Below, one piece after another: positions 38,527 through 48,660 of a stretch of 64,000 bases of DNA; within the stretch, counting starts at the first letter, position 1; every line of letters starts with the position of its first letter. The stretch lies in contig NZ_FQVP01000005.1 in assembly GCF_900129395.1 (NCBI RefSeq), positions 62,001 to 126,000 on the forward strand, read 5' to 3'. The position numbers and the translations under genes were made by a program. This DNA is from Pseudosulfitobacter pseudonitzschiae. GTDB taxonomy: Bacteria > Pseudomonadota > Alphaproteobacteria > Rhodobacterales > Rhodobacteraceae. The notes under the pieces are model-generated. The model was not told the origin of the DNA, searched no databases, and worked only from the letters and a program-made list of their open reading frames with translations.

Positions 38527-38981
38527 TGGAGCTGGACGACATCGACCGCGCCTTGCTGCGCGCGCTGGCGCTGGATGCCACGCAAAGTGCCGGCGCGTTG
38601 GGCCGCGATCTGGGCCTGTCGCAGCCCGCCACATGGCGGCGCATCAAACGCCTGAAAGACAGCGGTGTGATTGCCGGACACCGCTTGCAGATTGATGCCG
38701 AGGCCGTGGGCTTTGGCGTGACGGTGTTTCTTGGGGTCAAGCTGGCCACCAAGGGGCGCGTCAGCCTGGAGGACTTTGAACGCGCGGTGACGGCAATCCC
38801 CGAGGTGCAGACGGTGGAACACGTCCTTGGCCTGTACGACTACCGCCTGCGCGTGGTGGCCCGCGACTTGCCCGATTTCGAACGGGTGCTGCGGCGGCGG
38901 ATCATGACCCTGCCGGGGGCGGGGGATGTCGAGGCGAACGTGCTGCTGAGTGAAGAGCGGCTGACCGGTCCCATCGGCTGA
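38523..38981 (+). CDS. Lrp/AsnC-family regulator, second of a tandem pair
   Basis: 152 residues. The HTH is DIDRALLRALALDAT followed by GALGRDLGLSQPATWRRIKRL. The RAM domain includes VQTVEHVLGLYDYRLRVVARD. It is paralogous to its upstream partner and coupled by an ATGA overlap. Lrp proteins form dimers and octamers, so the two products could mix. The aminotransferase gene follows after 62 bases. Confidence 0.9.
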   Translation: MMELDDIDRALLRALALDATQSAGALGRDLGLSQPATWRRIKRLKDSGVIAGHRLQIDAEAVGFGVTVFLGVKLATKGRVSLEDFERAVTAIPEVQTVEHVLGLYDYRLRVVARDLPDFERVLRRRIMTLPGAGDVEANVLLSEERLTGPIG

Positions 38982-39043
38982 ACTGGCATTTGTCACATAT
39001 CGGGCGTAGGACTGGCGCAACGTCAGACTGAAGGAGGCCACAC

Positions 39044-40168
39044 ATGGCATTGCTCGACACTGTTGACCCGCAAGGGCTGGATGAATTCTCGGTGGTCTTC
39101 ACCGACCGTTCGCTGAACCATATGTCCGCTGCCTTTCAGAAGGTGATGAAAGACATCTCGGCGATGCTGAAAGAGGTCTATGCCGCCGATGCCGTGGCCA
39201 TCGTGCCCGGCGGCGGCACCTATGGGATGGAGGCGGTCGCCCGCCAGTTCGCCCGTGGGGCGCGCGTGCTGGTGGTGCGCAATGGCTGGTTCAGCTACCG
39301 CTGGAGCCAGATCATCGAAAGCGGTGATCTGACCGGCGAGGCAACCGTGCTGAAAGCGCGCCAGACCGGAAATGCGTCGCCGTCCCCCTTTGCGCCCGCT
39401 CCGATTGACGAGGTCGTGGCCGCCATCCGCGAGGGCAAGCCTGAGATCGTCTTTGCCCCGCACGTGGAAACCAGCGCCGGTGTGATCCTGCCCGATGACT
39501 ATGTGGCGGCCATGGCAGCCGCGGCGCACGAGGTCGGCGCGTTGATGGTGCTGGACTGCATCGCCTCTGGCTGTGCCTGGGTCGATATGCGCAAGTTGGG
39601 CGTCGATGTGTTGCTCTCGGCCCCCCAAAAGGTGTGGAGCGCTGCCCCCTCGGCTGGTCTGGTGATGATGTCCGACCGTGCGCTGGCGCGGATGGAGCAG
39701 ACCACGTCGGACAGCTTTGCCATCGACTTGAAGAAATGGCACCAGATCATGCAGGCCTATGAAAACGGCGGCCATGCCTATCACGCCACCATGCCCACGG
39801 ATGCCCTGCGGGCGTTCCGTGACACGATGGTGGAAACCCGCGACTACGGCTTTGGCCGGCTGAAAGAGGCGCAGTGGCAGTTGGGCGATGCGGTGCGCAA
39901 GATGCTGGCGGACCGTGGTGTGACCTCGGTGGCCGCAGACGGATTTGGGGCGCCGGGTGTCGTGGTGTCCTATACCGCCGACCCGCAGATCCAGAACGGC
40001 AAGAAGTTCGCCGCCGAGGGGATGCAGATTGCCGCCGGGGTGCCGCTGGCCTGCGACGAGCCTGCGGATTTCTCGACCTTCCGGCTGGGGTTGTTCGGGC
40101 TGGACAAGCTTTATGACGTGGACGCCACGCTGGCGCGTCTGGAAACCGTTCTGGACAAGGTGCTTTAA
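39044..40168 (+). CDS. Class V PLP aminotransferase (alanine/serine-glyoxylate type)
   Basis: 374 residues. It has the Class V fold with the PLP lysine in SAPQKVWSAAPSAG and the upstream DCIASGCAWVDM. The N-terminal TDRSLNHMSAAF and VPGGGTYGMEAV fit the alanine- or serine-glyoxylate aminotransferase group. The best ribosome site in the area (AAGGAGG) precedes ATG 39044. The substrate is not settled. The adjacent Lrp pair probably regulates it. Confidence 0.82.
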   Translation: MALLDTVDPQGLDEFSVVFTDRSLNHMSAAFQKVMKDISAMLKEVYAADAVAIVPGGGTYGMEAVARQFARGARVLVVRNGWFSYRWSQIIESGDLTGEATVLKARQTGNASPSPFAPAPIDEVVAAIREGKPEIVFAPHVETSAGVILPDDYVAAMAAAAHEVGALMVLDCIASGCAWVDMRKLGVDVLLSAPQKVWSAAPSAGLVMMSDRALARMEQTTSDSFAIDLKKWHQIMQAYENGGHAYHATMPTDALRAFRDTMVETRDYGFGRLKEAQWQLGDAVRKMLADRGVTSVAADGFGAPGVVVSYTADPQIQNGKKFAAEGMQIAAGVPLACDEPADFSTFRLGLFGLDKLYDVDATLARLETVLDKVL

Positions 40169-40169
40169 T

Positions 40170-40268
40170 AGCACTTTCGAAAAAAACTGGATCACTTAAC
40201 GCTGCCTGAAATCATAGATTTCAACGCGTTAAGTGATAACCTTTATTTTCGGTTTTCCGAGAAGTGCT
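40170..40268. repeat. Nested inverted repeat between convergent genes
   Basis: Three nested arms share one centre near 40215. Outer: AGCACTT (40170-40176) with AAGTGCT (40262-40268). Middle: ATCACTTAACG (40191-40201) with CGTTAAGTGAT (40227-40237), 11 bp perfect. Inner: TGAAATC (40207-40213) with GATTTCA (40217-40223). It is more AT-rich than its surroundings and fills the gap between the two convergent stop codons. It could be a bidirectional terminator or a small inverted-repeat mobile element. Confidence 0.85.
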
Positions 40269-41462
40269 TTAACGCACCCCAAGACCCATTTGCATCAGCG
40301 TCTTGCGCACCGGTGCCAGCGCATAAAGCGCATTCAACCCCAACGCCCGCGCATCCCTCAGTGCGGGCGTGCTGACTTGGGATGCCCGGTTCAAAGCGTC
40401 GATGCCTGCCACCCGCACGCGCACGTCGCGAATGCGCGCGTCGTGATAGGCATCCAGCATCTGCGCGTCGCCCAGATGTTCGTGCCGTGCCAGTGCGAGG
40501 TCCAGCAGGGTCGACAGATCCGACAGGCTCATGTTCAAACCCTGCGCGCCGATGGGTGGCACCACATGCGCGGCCTCGGCCATCAGGGCGATACGCTGCC
40601 CGCTGAGGCGTTCGGCCTGTTGGCTGATGATCGGCCAGATCGTGCGGTTCGAGGCCAATGTGAGCGGCCCGAACAGGTGGCAACTGCGCGTGGACATCTC
40701 GGCCTCGAAGGTTTCAGTGTCCAGCGCCATCCGTGCAACGGTTGCAGGGCCGTCGTCCATCCACACCACGGCCGAACAAGGCAGCCCCTCGTGATCGGGC
40801 AGCGGCACCAGCGTGAACGGCCCGCCGGTGCGGTGCACTTCGGTCGAGACGTTGTCGTGCGGGATCGGGTGGGTCACGGCAAAGGCCAGCGCCTTTTGCC
40901 CGTAGCGCGTTGTTTTCACGTCAATCCCCGCCGCCTGACGCATGGGGGAATTGCGCCCGTCGGCGGCGATCACCAGCTTGGCGCGCACACTTGTGCCATC
41001 GCTGAGCTTGACCCGCGCCTCGGCGGTGCGGGTCAGCAGACCGGCGGTGCCGGAACCGGGGCGGAAATCGACGTTGGGCAGTTCCTGCAGCCGCCCCACC
41101 ATTTCGCGCCGCAGCCGCCAGTTGGGCAGGTTCCAGCCAAAGGGCAGGTCCGAGATATCCGCCGCGCGGAAATCACGGGTCAGGCGGGGGGTGCCCTCGG
41201 CCCCGCCCGCGTCAACGATGCGCATGATCTTCAGCGGTGCGGCATGAGGTTCCAGCCGCTCCCACAGCCCTGCGGTTTTCAACACTTCGCGGGCCGGTTG
41301 CAGCATCGCGGTGGTGCGCATGTCCGCGCCTGTGGCCTCACGCTCGGTGATGGGCGGGGCGGGATCGACGCAGATCACGTCAAAGCCCGCCGTGCCAAAG
41401 GCCGCCGCCGCAGTCAGCCCGGCGACGCCACCACCGGAAATCAGGATATCGGTTTCAATCAT
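40269..41462 (-). CDS. Ubiquinone-biosynthesis FAD hydroxylase (UbiH/UbiF/Coq6 family)
   Basis: 397 residues, a flavoprotein monooxygenase of ubiquinone ring synthesis. FAD motifs are ILISGGGVAGLTAAAAFG at the N-terminus, VIAADGRNSPMRQAAGI in the middle (the DG motif), and ALMAEAAHVVPPIGAQGLNM near residue 290, where the usual GDAAH reads AEAAH. The position hydroxylated (C1, C5 or C6) cannot be told. ATG 41462 gives the dinucleotide motif right at the start. Confidence 0.88.
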   Translation of the reverse strand: MIETDILISGGGVAGLTAAAAFGTAGFDVICVDPAPPITEREATGADMRTTAMLQPAREVLKTAGLWERLEPHAAPLKIMRIVDAGGAEGTPRLTRDFRAADISDLPFGWNLPNWRLRREMVGRLQELPNVDFRPGSGTAGLLTRTAEARVKLSDGTSVRAKLVIAADGRNSPMRQAAGIDVKTTRYGQKALAFAVTHPIPHDNVSTEVHRTGGPFTLVPLPDHEGLPCSAVVWMDDGPATVARMALDTETFEAEMSTRSCHLFGPLTLASNRTIWPIISQQAERLSGQRIALMAEAAHVVPPIGAQGLNMSLSDLSTLLDLALARHEHLGDAQMLDAYHDARIRDVRVRVAGIDALNRASQVSTPALRDARALGLNALYALAPVRKTLMQMGLGVR

Positions 41463-41511
41463 GTCGGTGATCCTAGTACGGTGCGCGGCGCAGGAAAGGC
41501 GGCAAAGCGTC

Positions 41512-42159
41512 CTATCCGACCAGCCGCGCCAGAAACCCCGACAGATCGTCGGTGTGGTGGTGGATATGATCGGCGGGGGCGGCCACGTCAGCCACATGCA
41601 CGGTGCGCATCCCCATCGCATGCGGGGCTGTCAGGTTGCGGGGGTCGTCCTCGAACATCGCGGCAACCTCGGGGCGCAGCTTGTCGGTGGCGAATATTGT
41701 TTCGAAGGCCCTGCGGTCGGGCTTGGGCAGGAAATTGGCGTGCTCGACCCCGTAGATCGCATCGAAACATCCCGCCAGCCCGCGTGCGGCCAGCACCCGT
41801 TCGGCATAGGGACCGCTGCCGTTGGTGTAGACGATCCGCCGTCCCGGCAGGGCGCGCAGGCGTGCGGCCAACACGTCATCGGCGGTCAGGTGGCTTAGGT
41901 CGATGTCGTGCACGTCCGTGAGGTAAGGTGTCGGATCGACGCCATGTTCGCGCATCAGCCCCGCCAGCGTGGTCCCGTGGGTGCGCCAATAGTGCAGGCG
42001 CAACCGGTCCGCCTCGGCGCGGTCGACGCCAAGCGCGTCCATCACATAGGCCGTCATGCGCACCTCGATCTGGTCGAACAGGCGGGCAGAGGGGTGATAC
42101 AGCGTGTTGTCGAGGTCAAAGACCCAGGACGTGACATGGGAGAAATCTGGATTAGGCAT
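41512..42159 (-). CDS. HAD-family pyrimidine 5'-nucleotidase-like phosphatase
   Basis: 215 residues. HAD motif I is VFDLDNTLYHP, motif II is YTNGSG, and the later motif is FEDDPRNL, with the helical cap between. This SDT1/Phm8-like group dephosphorylates nucleoside monophosphates. ATG 42159 starts MPNPDFSHV. It lies about 50 bases from the ubiquinone hydroxylase start in the same direction. Confidence 0.85.
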   Translation of the reverse strand: MPNPDFSHVTSWVFDLDNTLYHPSARLFDQIEVRMTAYVMDALGVDRAEADRLRLHYWRTHGTTLAGLMREHGVDPTPYLTDVHDIDLSHLTADDVLAARLRALPGRRIVYTNGSGPYAERVLAARGLAGCFDAIYGVEHANFLPKPDRRAFETIFATDKLRPEVAAMFEDDPRNLTAPHAMGMRTVHVADVAAPADHIHHHTDDLSGFLARLVG

Positions 42160-42266
42160 GCCCCCGTGGTAGGCCCGCCCGCGCGCTTCTGCAAGCGCCA
42201 AGGCTTGCGCACCCGCGTCCCGCGCCCTTAGGGTGCGCGCAGGACTGCCAAAGGCCGGAGCGCGTG

Positions 42267-42911
42267 ATGAAACCAGTGAACACCGATGCCTATTCGATGA
42301 TCCTCGAAGCCATTGATATCGGGCAATACCGCCCCGGCGACCGGCTGGTGGAAAGCGAGCTGGCCGACCGGTTCGGCATGTCGCGCACACCCATCCGCGA
42401 GGCCTTGCAGCGGCTTGAGACGCAATCGCTGCTGGCGCGCGATGGGCGCAGCCTGATCGTGGCGTCGCTGGACCACAACCAGATGGCCGAGCTTTACGTG
42501 GTGCGCGGCGAACTGGAAGGGCTGGCCGCCAACCTGGCCGCCCGCCATGCCACCGCCGAAGAGGTCCGCGTGCTGCGCGAGATGGTTCAGGCCGACAACC
42601 AGCTGTTGGATGACCCTGCGGCGATGGCCCGTGCGAACCGGCGGTTTCACAAACAGATCCACCTGGCCTCGCACAACCGCTATCTGGTGCAGCAACTGGA
42701 TCTGGTGCACCGCAGCATGGCGCTGATGGCGACCACGACGCTGGCCGCCGAAGGGCGCGCCGAAATCGCGCAGCAGGAACACGACGCCATCGTGCGCGCG
42801 ATCGAGGCCGGTGACGGTGCTGCGGCGGGCGCGGCGCTACGCGAACATATCTCGGTGGCGTTCATGACACGGCTGAAGCTGGATGCCGCCCGGCGCGAGG
42901 AAGAGGGCTGA
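42267..42911 (+). CDS. GntR-family regulator with FCD domain
   Basis: 214 residues. The winged helix is in YRPGDRLVESELADRFGMSRTPIREALQRL, read as consecutive motifs, followed by a helical FCD ligand domain (ELYVVRGELEGLAANLAARH, RRFHKQIHLASHN, EQEHDAIVRAIEAGD). FadR/FCD members sense small organic acids or sugars. ATG 42267 has GGAG six bases upstream and is preferred over GTG 42264. No target operon is obvious. Confidence 0.88.
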   Translation: MKPVNTDAYSMILEAIDIGQYRPGDRLVESELADRFGMSRTPIREALQRLETQSLLARDGRSLIVASLDHNQMAELYVVRGELEGLAANLAARHATAEEVRVLREMVQADNQLLDDPAAMARANRRFHKQIHLASHNRYLVQQLDLVHRSMALMATTTLAAEGRAEIAQQEHDAIVRAIEAGDGAAAGAALREHISVAFMTRLKLDAARREEEG

Positions 42912-42912
42912 G

Positions 42913-43062
42913 GTGAACTTTCCCCTCGCTGGCACGCAGTTGCGAAAACACGAATGCGTATTGGGGCATCCTGAAACGTTCAAGACAATCACCGAAGACC
43001 AAAAGGCAGTGCTGCTGGCCTTGCCTGCGCAACGCCCGATTTTGTCCACATTCGCCGTATAG
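42913..43062 (+). CDS. Possible 49-residue protein
   Basis: A GTG start at 42913, a base after the GntR stop, opens a 49-residue frame with ordinary-looking composition (for example ETFKTITEDQKAVLLALPAQ). GAGGGCTGAG lies just upstream. No family is recognised. It might be a real small protein or chance, as the gap to the next gene is 190 bases. Confidence 0.25.
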   Translation: MNFPLAGTQLRKHECVLGHPETFKTITEDQKAVLLALPAQRPILSTFAV

Positions 43063-43101
43063 CTGTCTGGTCAAACAGATTGAGGAACAAGGAGCCAGGC
43101 C

Positions 43102-44100
43102 ATGGCACGTCTTTTGCTGAGCATCGCATGGATCGCCCTGTTTCCCTTGGCCTTATGGGCGCAGGTGCAGGGGGAAGACGATCCACGCTACCAAAAGCTG
43201 CGGACAGAGTGGCTGGCGGGCGCGGATGATCTGGCCACGCTGCGCGACATGGCTGCTTTGGCGAACGATGGCAATGTCGCGGCACAGGTGACGCTTGGCC
43301 TGATTGAATATGCGTTTCCGACGCATTATTATGTGACTAGCAGGCTTTCCCCCGATTCACGAAAGGCGATTTTTCGCAAACCGAACGGTCGGTTCGGTGT
43401 CCCTTGGATCAGGTTCGCGGCCCCCAACAGTCCCTTGGCAGCGTTGCTGATGCACTACAAGGACACGGATTATACGGCCCATTCCGCTGCGCTGGCGGAT
43501 GCGGGCGTGATCGGTCTTGCGATTGCCTACGCGAATATGCCAATGAACCTTGGCGATACACTGTCTACTATGCGCGCATTGGGCCATCCGGCCTTGCTGC
43601 CCTATACTGGACCTTCGCTATTTCCCTTTATGCAGGCATTTGAGGCGGGTGTACGTGGGACCAAATATGAGGACCTTGCCAATGGAATCTCGGACCTGAG
43701 GCAATCGTTGCCTGCGCTGGACAGCGGAGATCAGATTTTGGTGGCGCCGTTCTTTTCGTCCCAAGGGGCAGTGTCATGGGAAGAGTCAGAGGACGCATGG
43801 CGCGCACGCGGTGCGGACCTGTTGCAGCATCCAAAGCTGGCCGCGGTGGTGCGTGCGGCATGTCCGCAGAATGCCGACGACGTCATGGGGGTATTGTTTC
43901 ACCTGCGCGGCAGCCAGCAGGCTCGGCTGGATCTGATCAGCCCGCTTGCGCCCCTGGTATCGACCGAAGACTGGCTTGCATCCGCCCGCTTCAAAGGGGA
44001 TCTTTTGCGCGTCTGGTACCCGACGTCATCCAAATTCAAGGATCTGGAACAGCGCGCCCCTTGCTATGCCAAGGCTGTGATCGAGGCCTATAAACCCTAA
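43102..44100 (+). CDS. Secreted protein of unknown function
   Basis: 332 residues with a signal peptide (LLLSIAWIALFPLALWAQ). An AAGGAG site precedes the ATG. Mostly helical sequence with weak Sel1/TPR-like stretches (LRDMAALANDGNVAAQVTLGLIEYAF). No catalytic motif is recognised. It is convergent with, and overlaps by four bases, the glycosyltransferase gene. Confidence 0.65.
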   Translation: MARLLLSIAWIALFPLALWAQVQGEDDPRYQKLRTEWLAGADDLATLRDMAALANDGNVAAQVTLGLIEYAFPTHYYVTSRLSPDSRKAIFRKPNGRFGVPWIRFAAPNSPLAALLMHYKDTDYTAHSAALADAGVIGLAIAYANMPMNLGDTLSTMRALGHPALLPYTGPSLFPFMQAFEAGVRGTKYEDLANGISDLRQSLPALDSGDQILVAPFFSSQGAVSWEESEDAWRARGADLLQHPKLAAVVRAACPQNADDVMGVLFHLRGSQQARLDLISPLAPLVSTEDWLASARFKGDLLRVWYPTSSKFKDLEQRAPCYAKAVIEAYKP

Positions 44101-45974
44101 ACATCCTCGGTCGCCTCGGCGTAACCATGCTGGGTCTTGTCCCAAAAAAACGGCTGCGCGATCATTTCGTGCAAGGCCTTGTAGGCCGCCAGCGCCCCCA
44201 GCGGGAAGTAGAACGGCATCGTCGGCACCCACGGCAGCAGATGCCGGTGCGCGCGTCCCGACACGGCGGCAAGGCCTAGGATCAGGCTCAGCCCTTCGGC
44301 GCAGAGGAACAGCGCCGTCATCCACCACAACGCCGCTGACCCCAGCGTCATCTGCACCGGATGCGGCACCCCCAGCGGGATCAGCCAGAACGACCACAGG
44401 AACGGCGCTGCGGCAAACTGTGAAAACGTCGCCAGAAAGATCACTTGCAGGCCCATCACCCGTTTCCACCCCAGCTCGCGCAGCAACTGGCGCGGGTGTC
44501 TCATGTGGACGAAATAGGTGATCATGAACCCCTTGAGCCAGCGCGACCGCTGCCGCACCCAGCGCCAGGGGCGGCAATTGGCCTCTTCATGGGTGACGGT
44601 GGGCAACAGTTCGGTGCGATAGCCGTGGCGCGCCAGTCGCACGCCCAGATCGGCATCTTCGGTGACGTTATGCGCGTCCCATCCGCCCAGACGTTCCAGA
44701 ATATCGCGGCGGAAAAACAGCGTCGTGCCCCCCAGCGGGATCACCAGCCCCAGCCGCGCGATGCCCGGCAGGATCAGCCGCCACCAGGTCGCATATTCGA
44801 TGGTGAAACAACGCGACATCCAGTTGGTACGCGGGTTGTAGTAGTCCAAGATCCCTTGCAGACAGGCCACGTTTGCCGGTGCGTTCTGGAACCGCAGCAC
44901 CACCTTTTCGATCTGATCGGGCTCCGGCGCATCCTCGGCATCCCAGACGCCGATGATCGACCCCTTGCAGAAATCCAGCGCATAGTTCAGCGCCCGTGGC
45001 TTGGTGGTCAGGCAATCGGCATCGGGCACCTCGATCACGCTGATCCACGGTGGCAGATCGGTGCGCGCGATGGTGTCGCGGGTGACGGTGTCGCTGGCCT
45101 CGAGCACCAGCACCACCTCAAGCAGGGATTTGGGATAGGTCAGCCGTTCCATGCGTTTGATCAGCGCATTGGCGATCTCTTTCTCGTGCAACAGCGGCAC
45201 CATCACCGATACCCGCGGCAGGCGGAAGGGCGGGGGTACAGGCGGTGCGCTCGACAGGTGATCATGCAAGCCCCCAATGATCTGCGCGCCAAAGGCCGCC
45301 GCTTTCATCAGCGTTGTCATCATCAATGTCAGCACCGCCCACAGGCAGGCCATGGTTACCGTCCAAGCGGGTGACAGGATCACGCAGGAGGTCAAAGCAA
45401 AGCCTGCCGACCACAGCCACAGCGCATTGCCACGTCTGCCCCAGTTGCGGCAGCTTTCGACGCTGGCCACGCGGGTGATCGCCTTGTGCGCCAGCTGGGT
45501 GCAGTACAGGCGGTTGATTTGCGTGCGAATGGCGCCGGGGCTTGCGATCACGGGCAACATCGCCGGGCCAAAGGCCCCCATGCACCGGCGGAGATGGTCG
45601 AAAAGGTCAGGTCGCGCCGTGGCCACCAGCAAGGTGTTGCCCACCCAGATCCACGGCACCACGTGATGCTGCAAACACAAGGACGATGGCAGCGCCGATG
45701 CGATTTTCCGGCGTGGCGGGGTGGCGTTCAGATCAACCAGTTGGGCATTGTGTTGTCGTGCCAGCGCAGCCAACAGGTCGTCAGGCTGCACCACGCCCTC
45801 GGCCATCAGGATGTCGCCCAATTGCGCATCGACCCGGCGTTGCAGCCCCAGGGCGTTCAGCAGCTCGGTTTGGGTGATCAATCCTGTTTCGACCAACTGA
45901 CGGCCCAGCGGTGCGGGCAGCCCTGGCTCTGGCACCCCCTCGGGATGGACAAGTCGCAGCCGTGGATCGCTCAT
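44097..45974 (-). CDS. Membrane glycosyltransferase with MshEN-type c-di-GMP-binding N-terminus
   Basis: 625 residues. Residues 22-45 and 51-74 are two 24-residue MshEN motifs (PLGRQLVETGLITQTEL... and QLGDILMAEGVVQPDD...) separated by exactly five residues, the layout of the c-di-GMP-binding MshEN fold, though the first Arg of each is Pro or Gln. A membrane segment follows, then a family 2 glycosyltransferase with VWDAEDAPEP (DxD), NVTEDADLG and QRSRW, and four or more C-terminal helices. It is NfrB-like. It likely makes or exports an exopolysaccharide under c-di-GMP control; this is inference. Confidence 0.85.
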   Translation of the reverse strand: MSDPRLRLVHPEGVPEPGLPAPLGRQLVETGLITQTELLNALGLQRRVDAQLGDILMAEGVVQPDDLLAALARQHNAQLVDLNATPPRRKIASALPSSLCLQHHVVPWIWVGNTLLVATARPDLFDHLRRCMGAFGPAMLPVIASPGAIRTQINRLYCTQLAHKAITRVASVESCRNWGRRGNALWLWSAGFALTSCVILSPAWTVTMACLWAVLTLMMTTLMKAAAFGAQIIGGLHDHLSSAPPVPPPFRLPRVSVMVPLLHEKEIANALIKRMERLTYPKSLLEVVLVLEASDTVTRDTIARTDLPPWISVIEVPDADCLTTKPRALNYALDFCKGSIIGVWDAEDAPEPDQIEKVVLRFQNAPANVACLQGILDYYNPRTNWMSRCFTIEYATWWRLILPGIARLGLVIPLGGTTLFFRRDILERLGGWDAHNVTEDADLGVRLARHGYRTELLPTVTHEEANCRPWRWVRQRSRWLKGFMITYFVHMRHPRQLLRELGWKRVMGLQVIFLATFSQFAAAPFLWSFWLIPLGVPHPVQMTLGSAALWWMTALFLCAEGLSLILGLAAVSGRAHRHLLPWVPTMPFYFPLGALAAYKALHEMIAQPFFWDKTQHGYAEATEDV

Positions 45975-46099
45975 TCAAGGCCCCTGCGCAGATGGCAAAG
46001 CCTAGCTTGGGCAGAACGCGGTTAATGACGTGTTAAGGGAAAGGGGCACCGTTAACGGAATCACCCCGTTTTCCGTAAATTTTCCTAAGAAGAGAGGAG

Positions 46100-47260
<1,161 letters not shown>

Positions 47261-47457
47261 GGGCGGCCTCATGTGTACAGGGATGCGAGCAAAGTCGCGC
47301 GAAACTAGTCATTGCGGCAGGCAGGGTCAAGGGCGGGTGCTATTTTGCGAAATCTTTATTTATCAATTGCTTAGTCGTAATCTCAACTGTTGCGGCGCGG
47401 TCGGCGTTTCGGTATTGTCACAAACTTATCATCAACCCATGGGGATGGGACACACAT

Positions 47458-47919
47458 ATGGATATGCGAACCCGGATTTCGACTGCGTTGAAGCAGGCGA
47501 TGAAGGAAAAGGCCACCGACCGGCTTTCCACGCTGCGTCTGATCAATGCTGCCTTCAAGGACAAGGATATTGATGCACGCGCTGCGGGGGCCGAAGACGG
47601 AGTGGACGAGGCCGCGCTGCTGGCGATTCTCAGCCGCATGGTCAAGCAACGCCAGGAAAGCGCGCGCGCCTATGAAGAGGGTGGGCGACTGGATCTGGCA
47701 GAGCGGGAACGCTCGGAAGTCGAGATCATCGAAGAGTTCCTGCCACAGCAGCTGAGTGAAGAAAAAAGCGCCGCAGCCGTCGACGCGGCCGTGGCCGAAG
47801 TGGGTGCCGACAGCATCCGCGATATGGGCAAGGTGATGGCTGTGCTCAAAGCCAAGTACACCGGCCAGATGGATTTTGGCGTCGTGGGACCGATGGTCAA
47901 GGACCGTCTGAGCACCTGA
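47458..47919 (+). CDS. GatB/YqeY-domain protein
   Basis: 153 residues matching the YqeY fold: MRTRISTALKQAMKEKATDRLSTLRLI, EIIEEFLPQQLSE, and the final DMGKVMAVLKAKYTGQMDFGVVGPMVK. YqeY-type proteins resemble the tRNA-binding tail of GatB; a role in tRNA amidation is unproven. ATG 47458 or 47464 may start it. A hairpin with T-rich tail follows. Confidence 0.92.
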   Translation: MDMRTRISTALKQAMKEKATDRLSTLRLINAAFKDKDIDARAAGAEDGVDEAALLAILSRMVKQRQESARAYEEGGRLDLAERERSEVEIIEEFLPQQLSEEKSAAAVDAAVAEVGADSIRDMGKVMAVLKAKYTGQMDFGVVGPMVKDRLST

Positions 47920-47925
47920 TCCGAT

Positions 47926-47948
47926 CGCGCCCTGGTGGGCGCGTTTCT
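47926..47948 (+). terminator. Terminator after the YqeY gene
   Basis: CGCGCCC pairs with GGGCGCG (4-base loop), followed by TTTCTCC, six bases after the stop. Confidence 0.8.
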
Positions 47949-48018
47949 CCTGAAAATTGTTTTGTCGCCCTGATCGGGGCGGCTGCGCTGCAGCAGGCGC
48001 TTCGGTGCTTTTGCGTGT

Positions 48019-48501
48019 CTAGCGACGCAGCGCGCGGTTCAGGTCGTCATACAGGGCGATGCGTTCGTCCTCGGACAGAAACGCACCGATCTCGACCTCG
48101 CGGCCCATGCCCTTGAGCGTGATGTAATGGGGTACGGGACCATCTTTTTCGTATTTGGTCACTTGCGTCCAATAGCGGTTGCATTCCCATTTCTGCGTGT
48201 CGCCCTTGGGATTGGTGCGGACCAATTGCGCGGTGCTGCCTGACAGGGACAGCAGTTCGGTGATCTGGCGGGCCCGGTAATTATGCTGCAACGCGAAATA
48301 CAGCCCCCAGACCGCCAGCAGGGTAAAGGGCAACAAGCCCCACAGCAGCGGCGTGCCCAGCAGCGGCATTGTCGGGATCAGCAACAGCGTGAATGTCGCC
48401 AGAACAAAGGCCGCCATGCCGCGCGCAGGCAGGGACTGATGCGGCCACAGGTGCAGCAATTGGGTCGGGGCGTCGGGTTCAGAGGTCCAGCGATAAGGCA
48501 T
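48019..48501 (-). CDS. DUF2244 membrane protein
   Basis: 160 residues with two membrane helices (FVLATFTLLLIPTMPLL and WGLLPFTLLAVWGLYFAL) after a short N-terminal arm, then the conserved ITLKGMGREVEIGAFLSEDERIAL, which is the DUF2244 end. It is often near cytochrome oxidase genes in alphaproteobacteria, as here beside ctaD, but its role is unknown. Confidence 0.85.
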   Translation of the reverse strand: MPYRWTSEPDAPTQLLHLWPHQSLPARGMAAFVLATFTLLLIPTMPLLGTPLLWGLLPFTLLAVWGLYFALQHNYRARQITELLSLSGSTAQLVRTNPKGDTQKWECNRYWTQVTKYEKDGPVPHYITLKGMGREVEIGAFLSEDERIALYDDLNRALRR

Positions 48502-48627
48502 GGTCGGGGCTTTGTTGCTTGGGTTGGCGAAACCAGTCGGGGCTAAGATAGCATTGCATCGCGATGCTGCAATCCGGCCGGCTGAATTGTTCTCATTTTG
48601 TAGTTGCGCGGCACTGGCGCAATAGAA

Positions 48628-48657
48628 AAAGGGCCCCGACCGCCGTCGGAGCCCTTT
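48628..48657 (-). terminator. Terminator after ctaD
   Basis: AAAGGGC-C-CCGAC pairs with GTCGG-A-GCCCTTT (one mismatch, 4-base loop). On the minus strand it is followed by TTTTTCTATT, just after the ctaD stop. Confidence 0.85.
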
Positions 48658-48660
48658 GTT

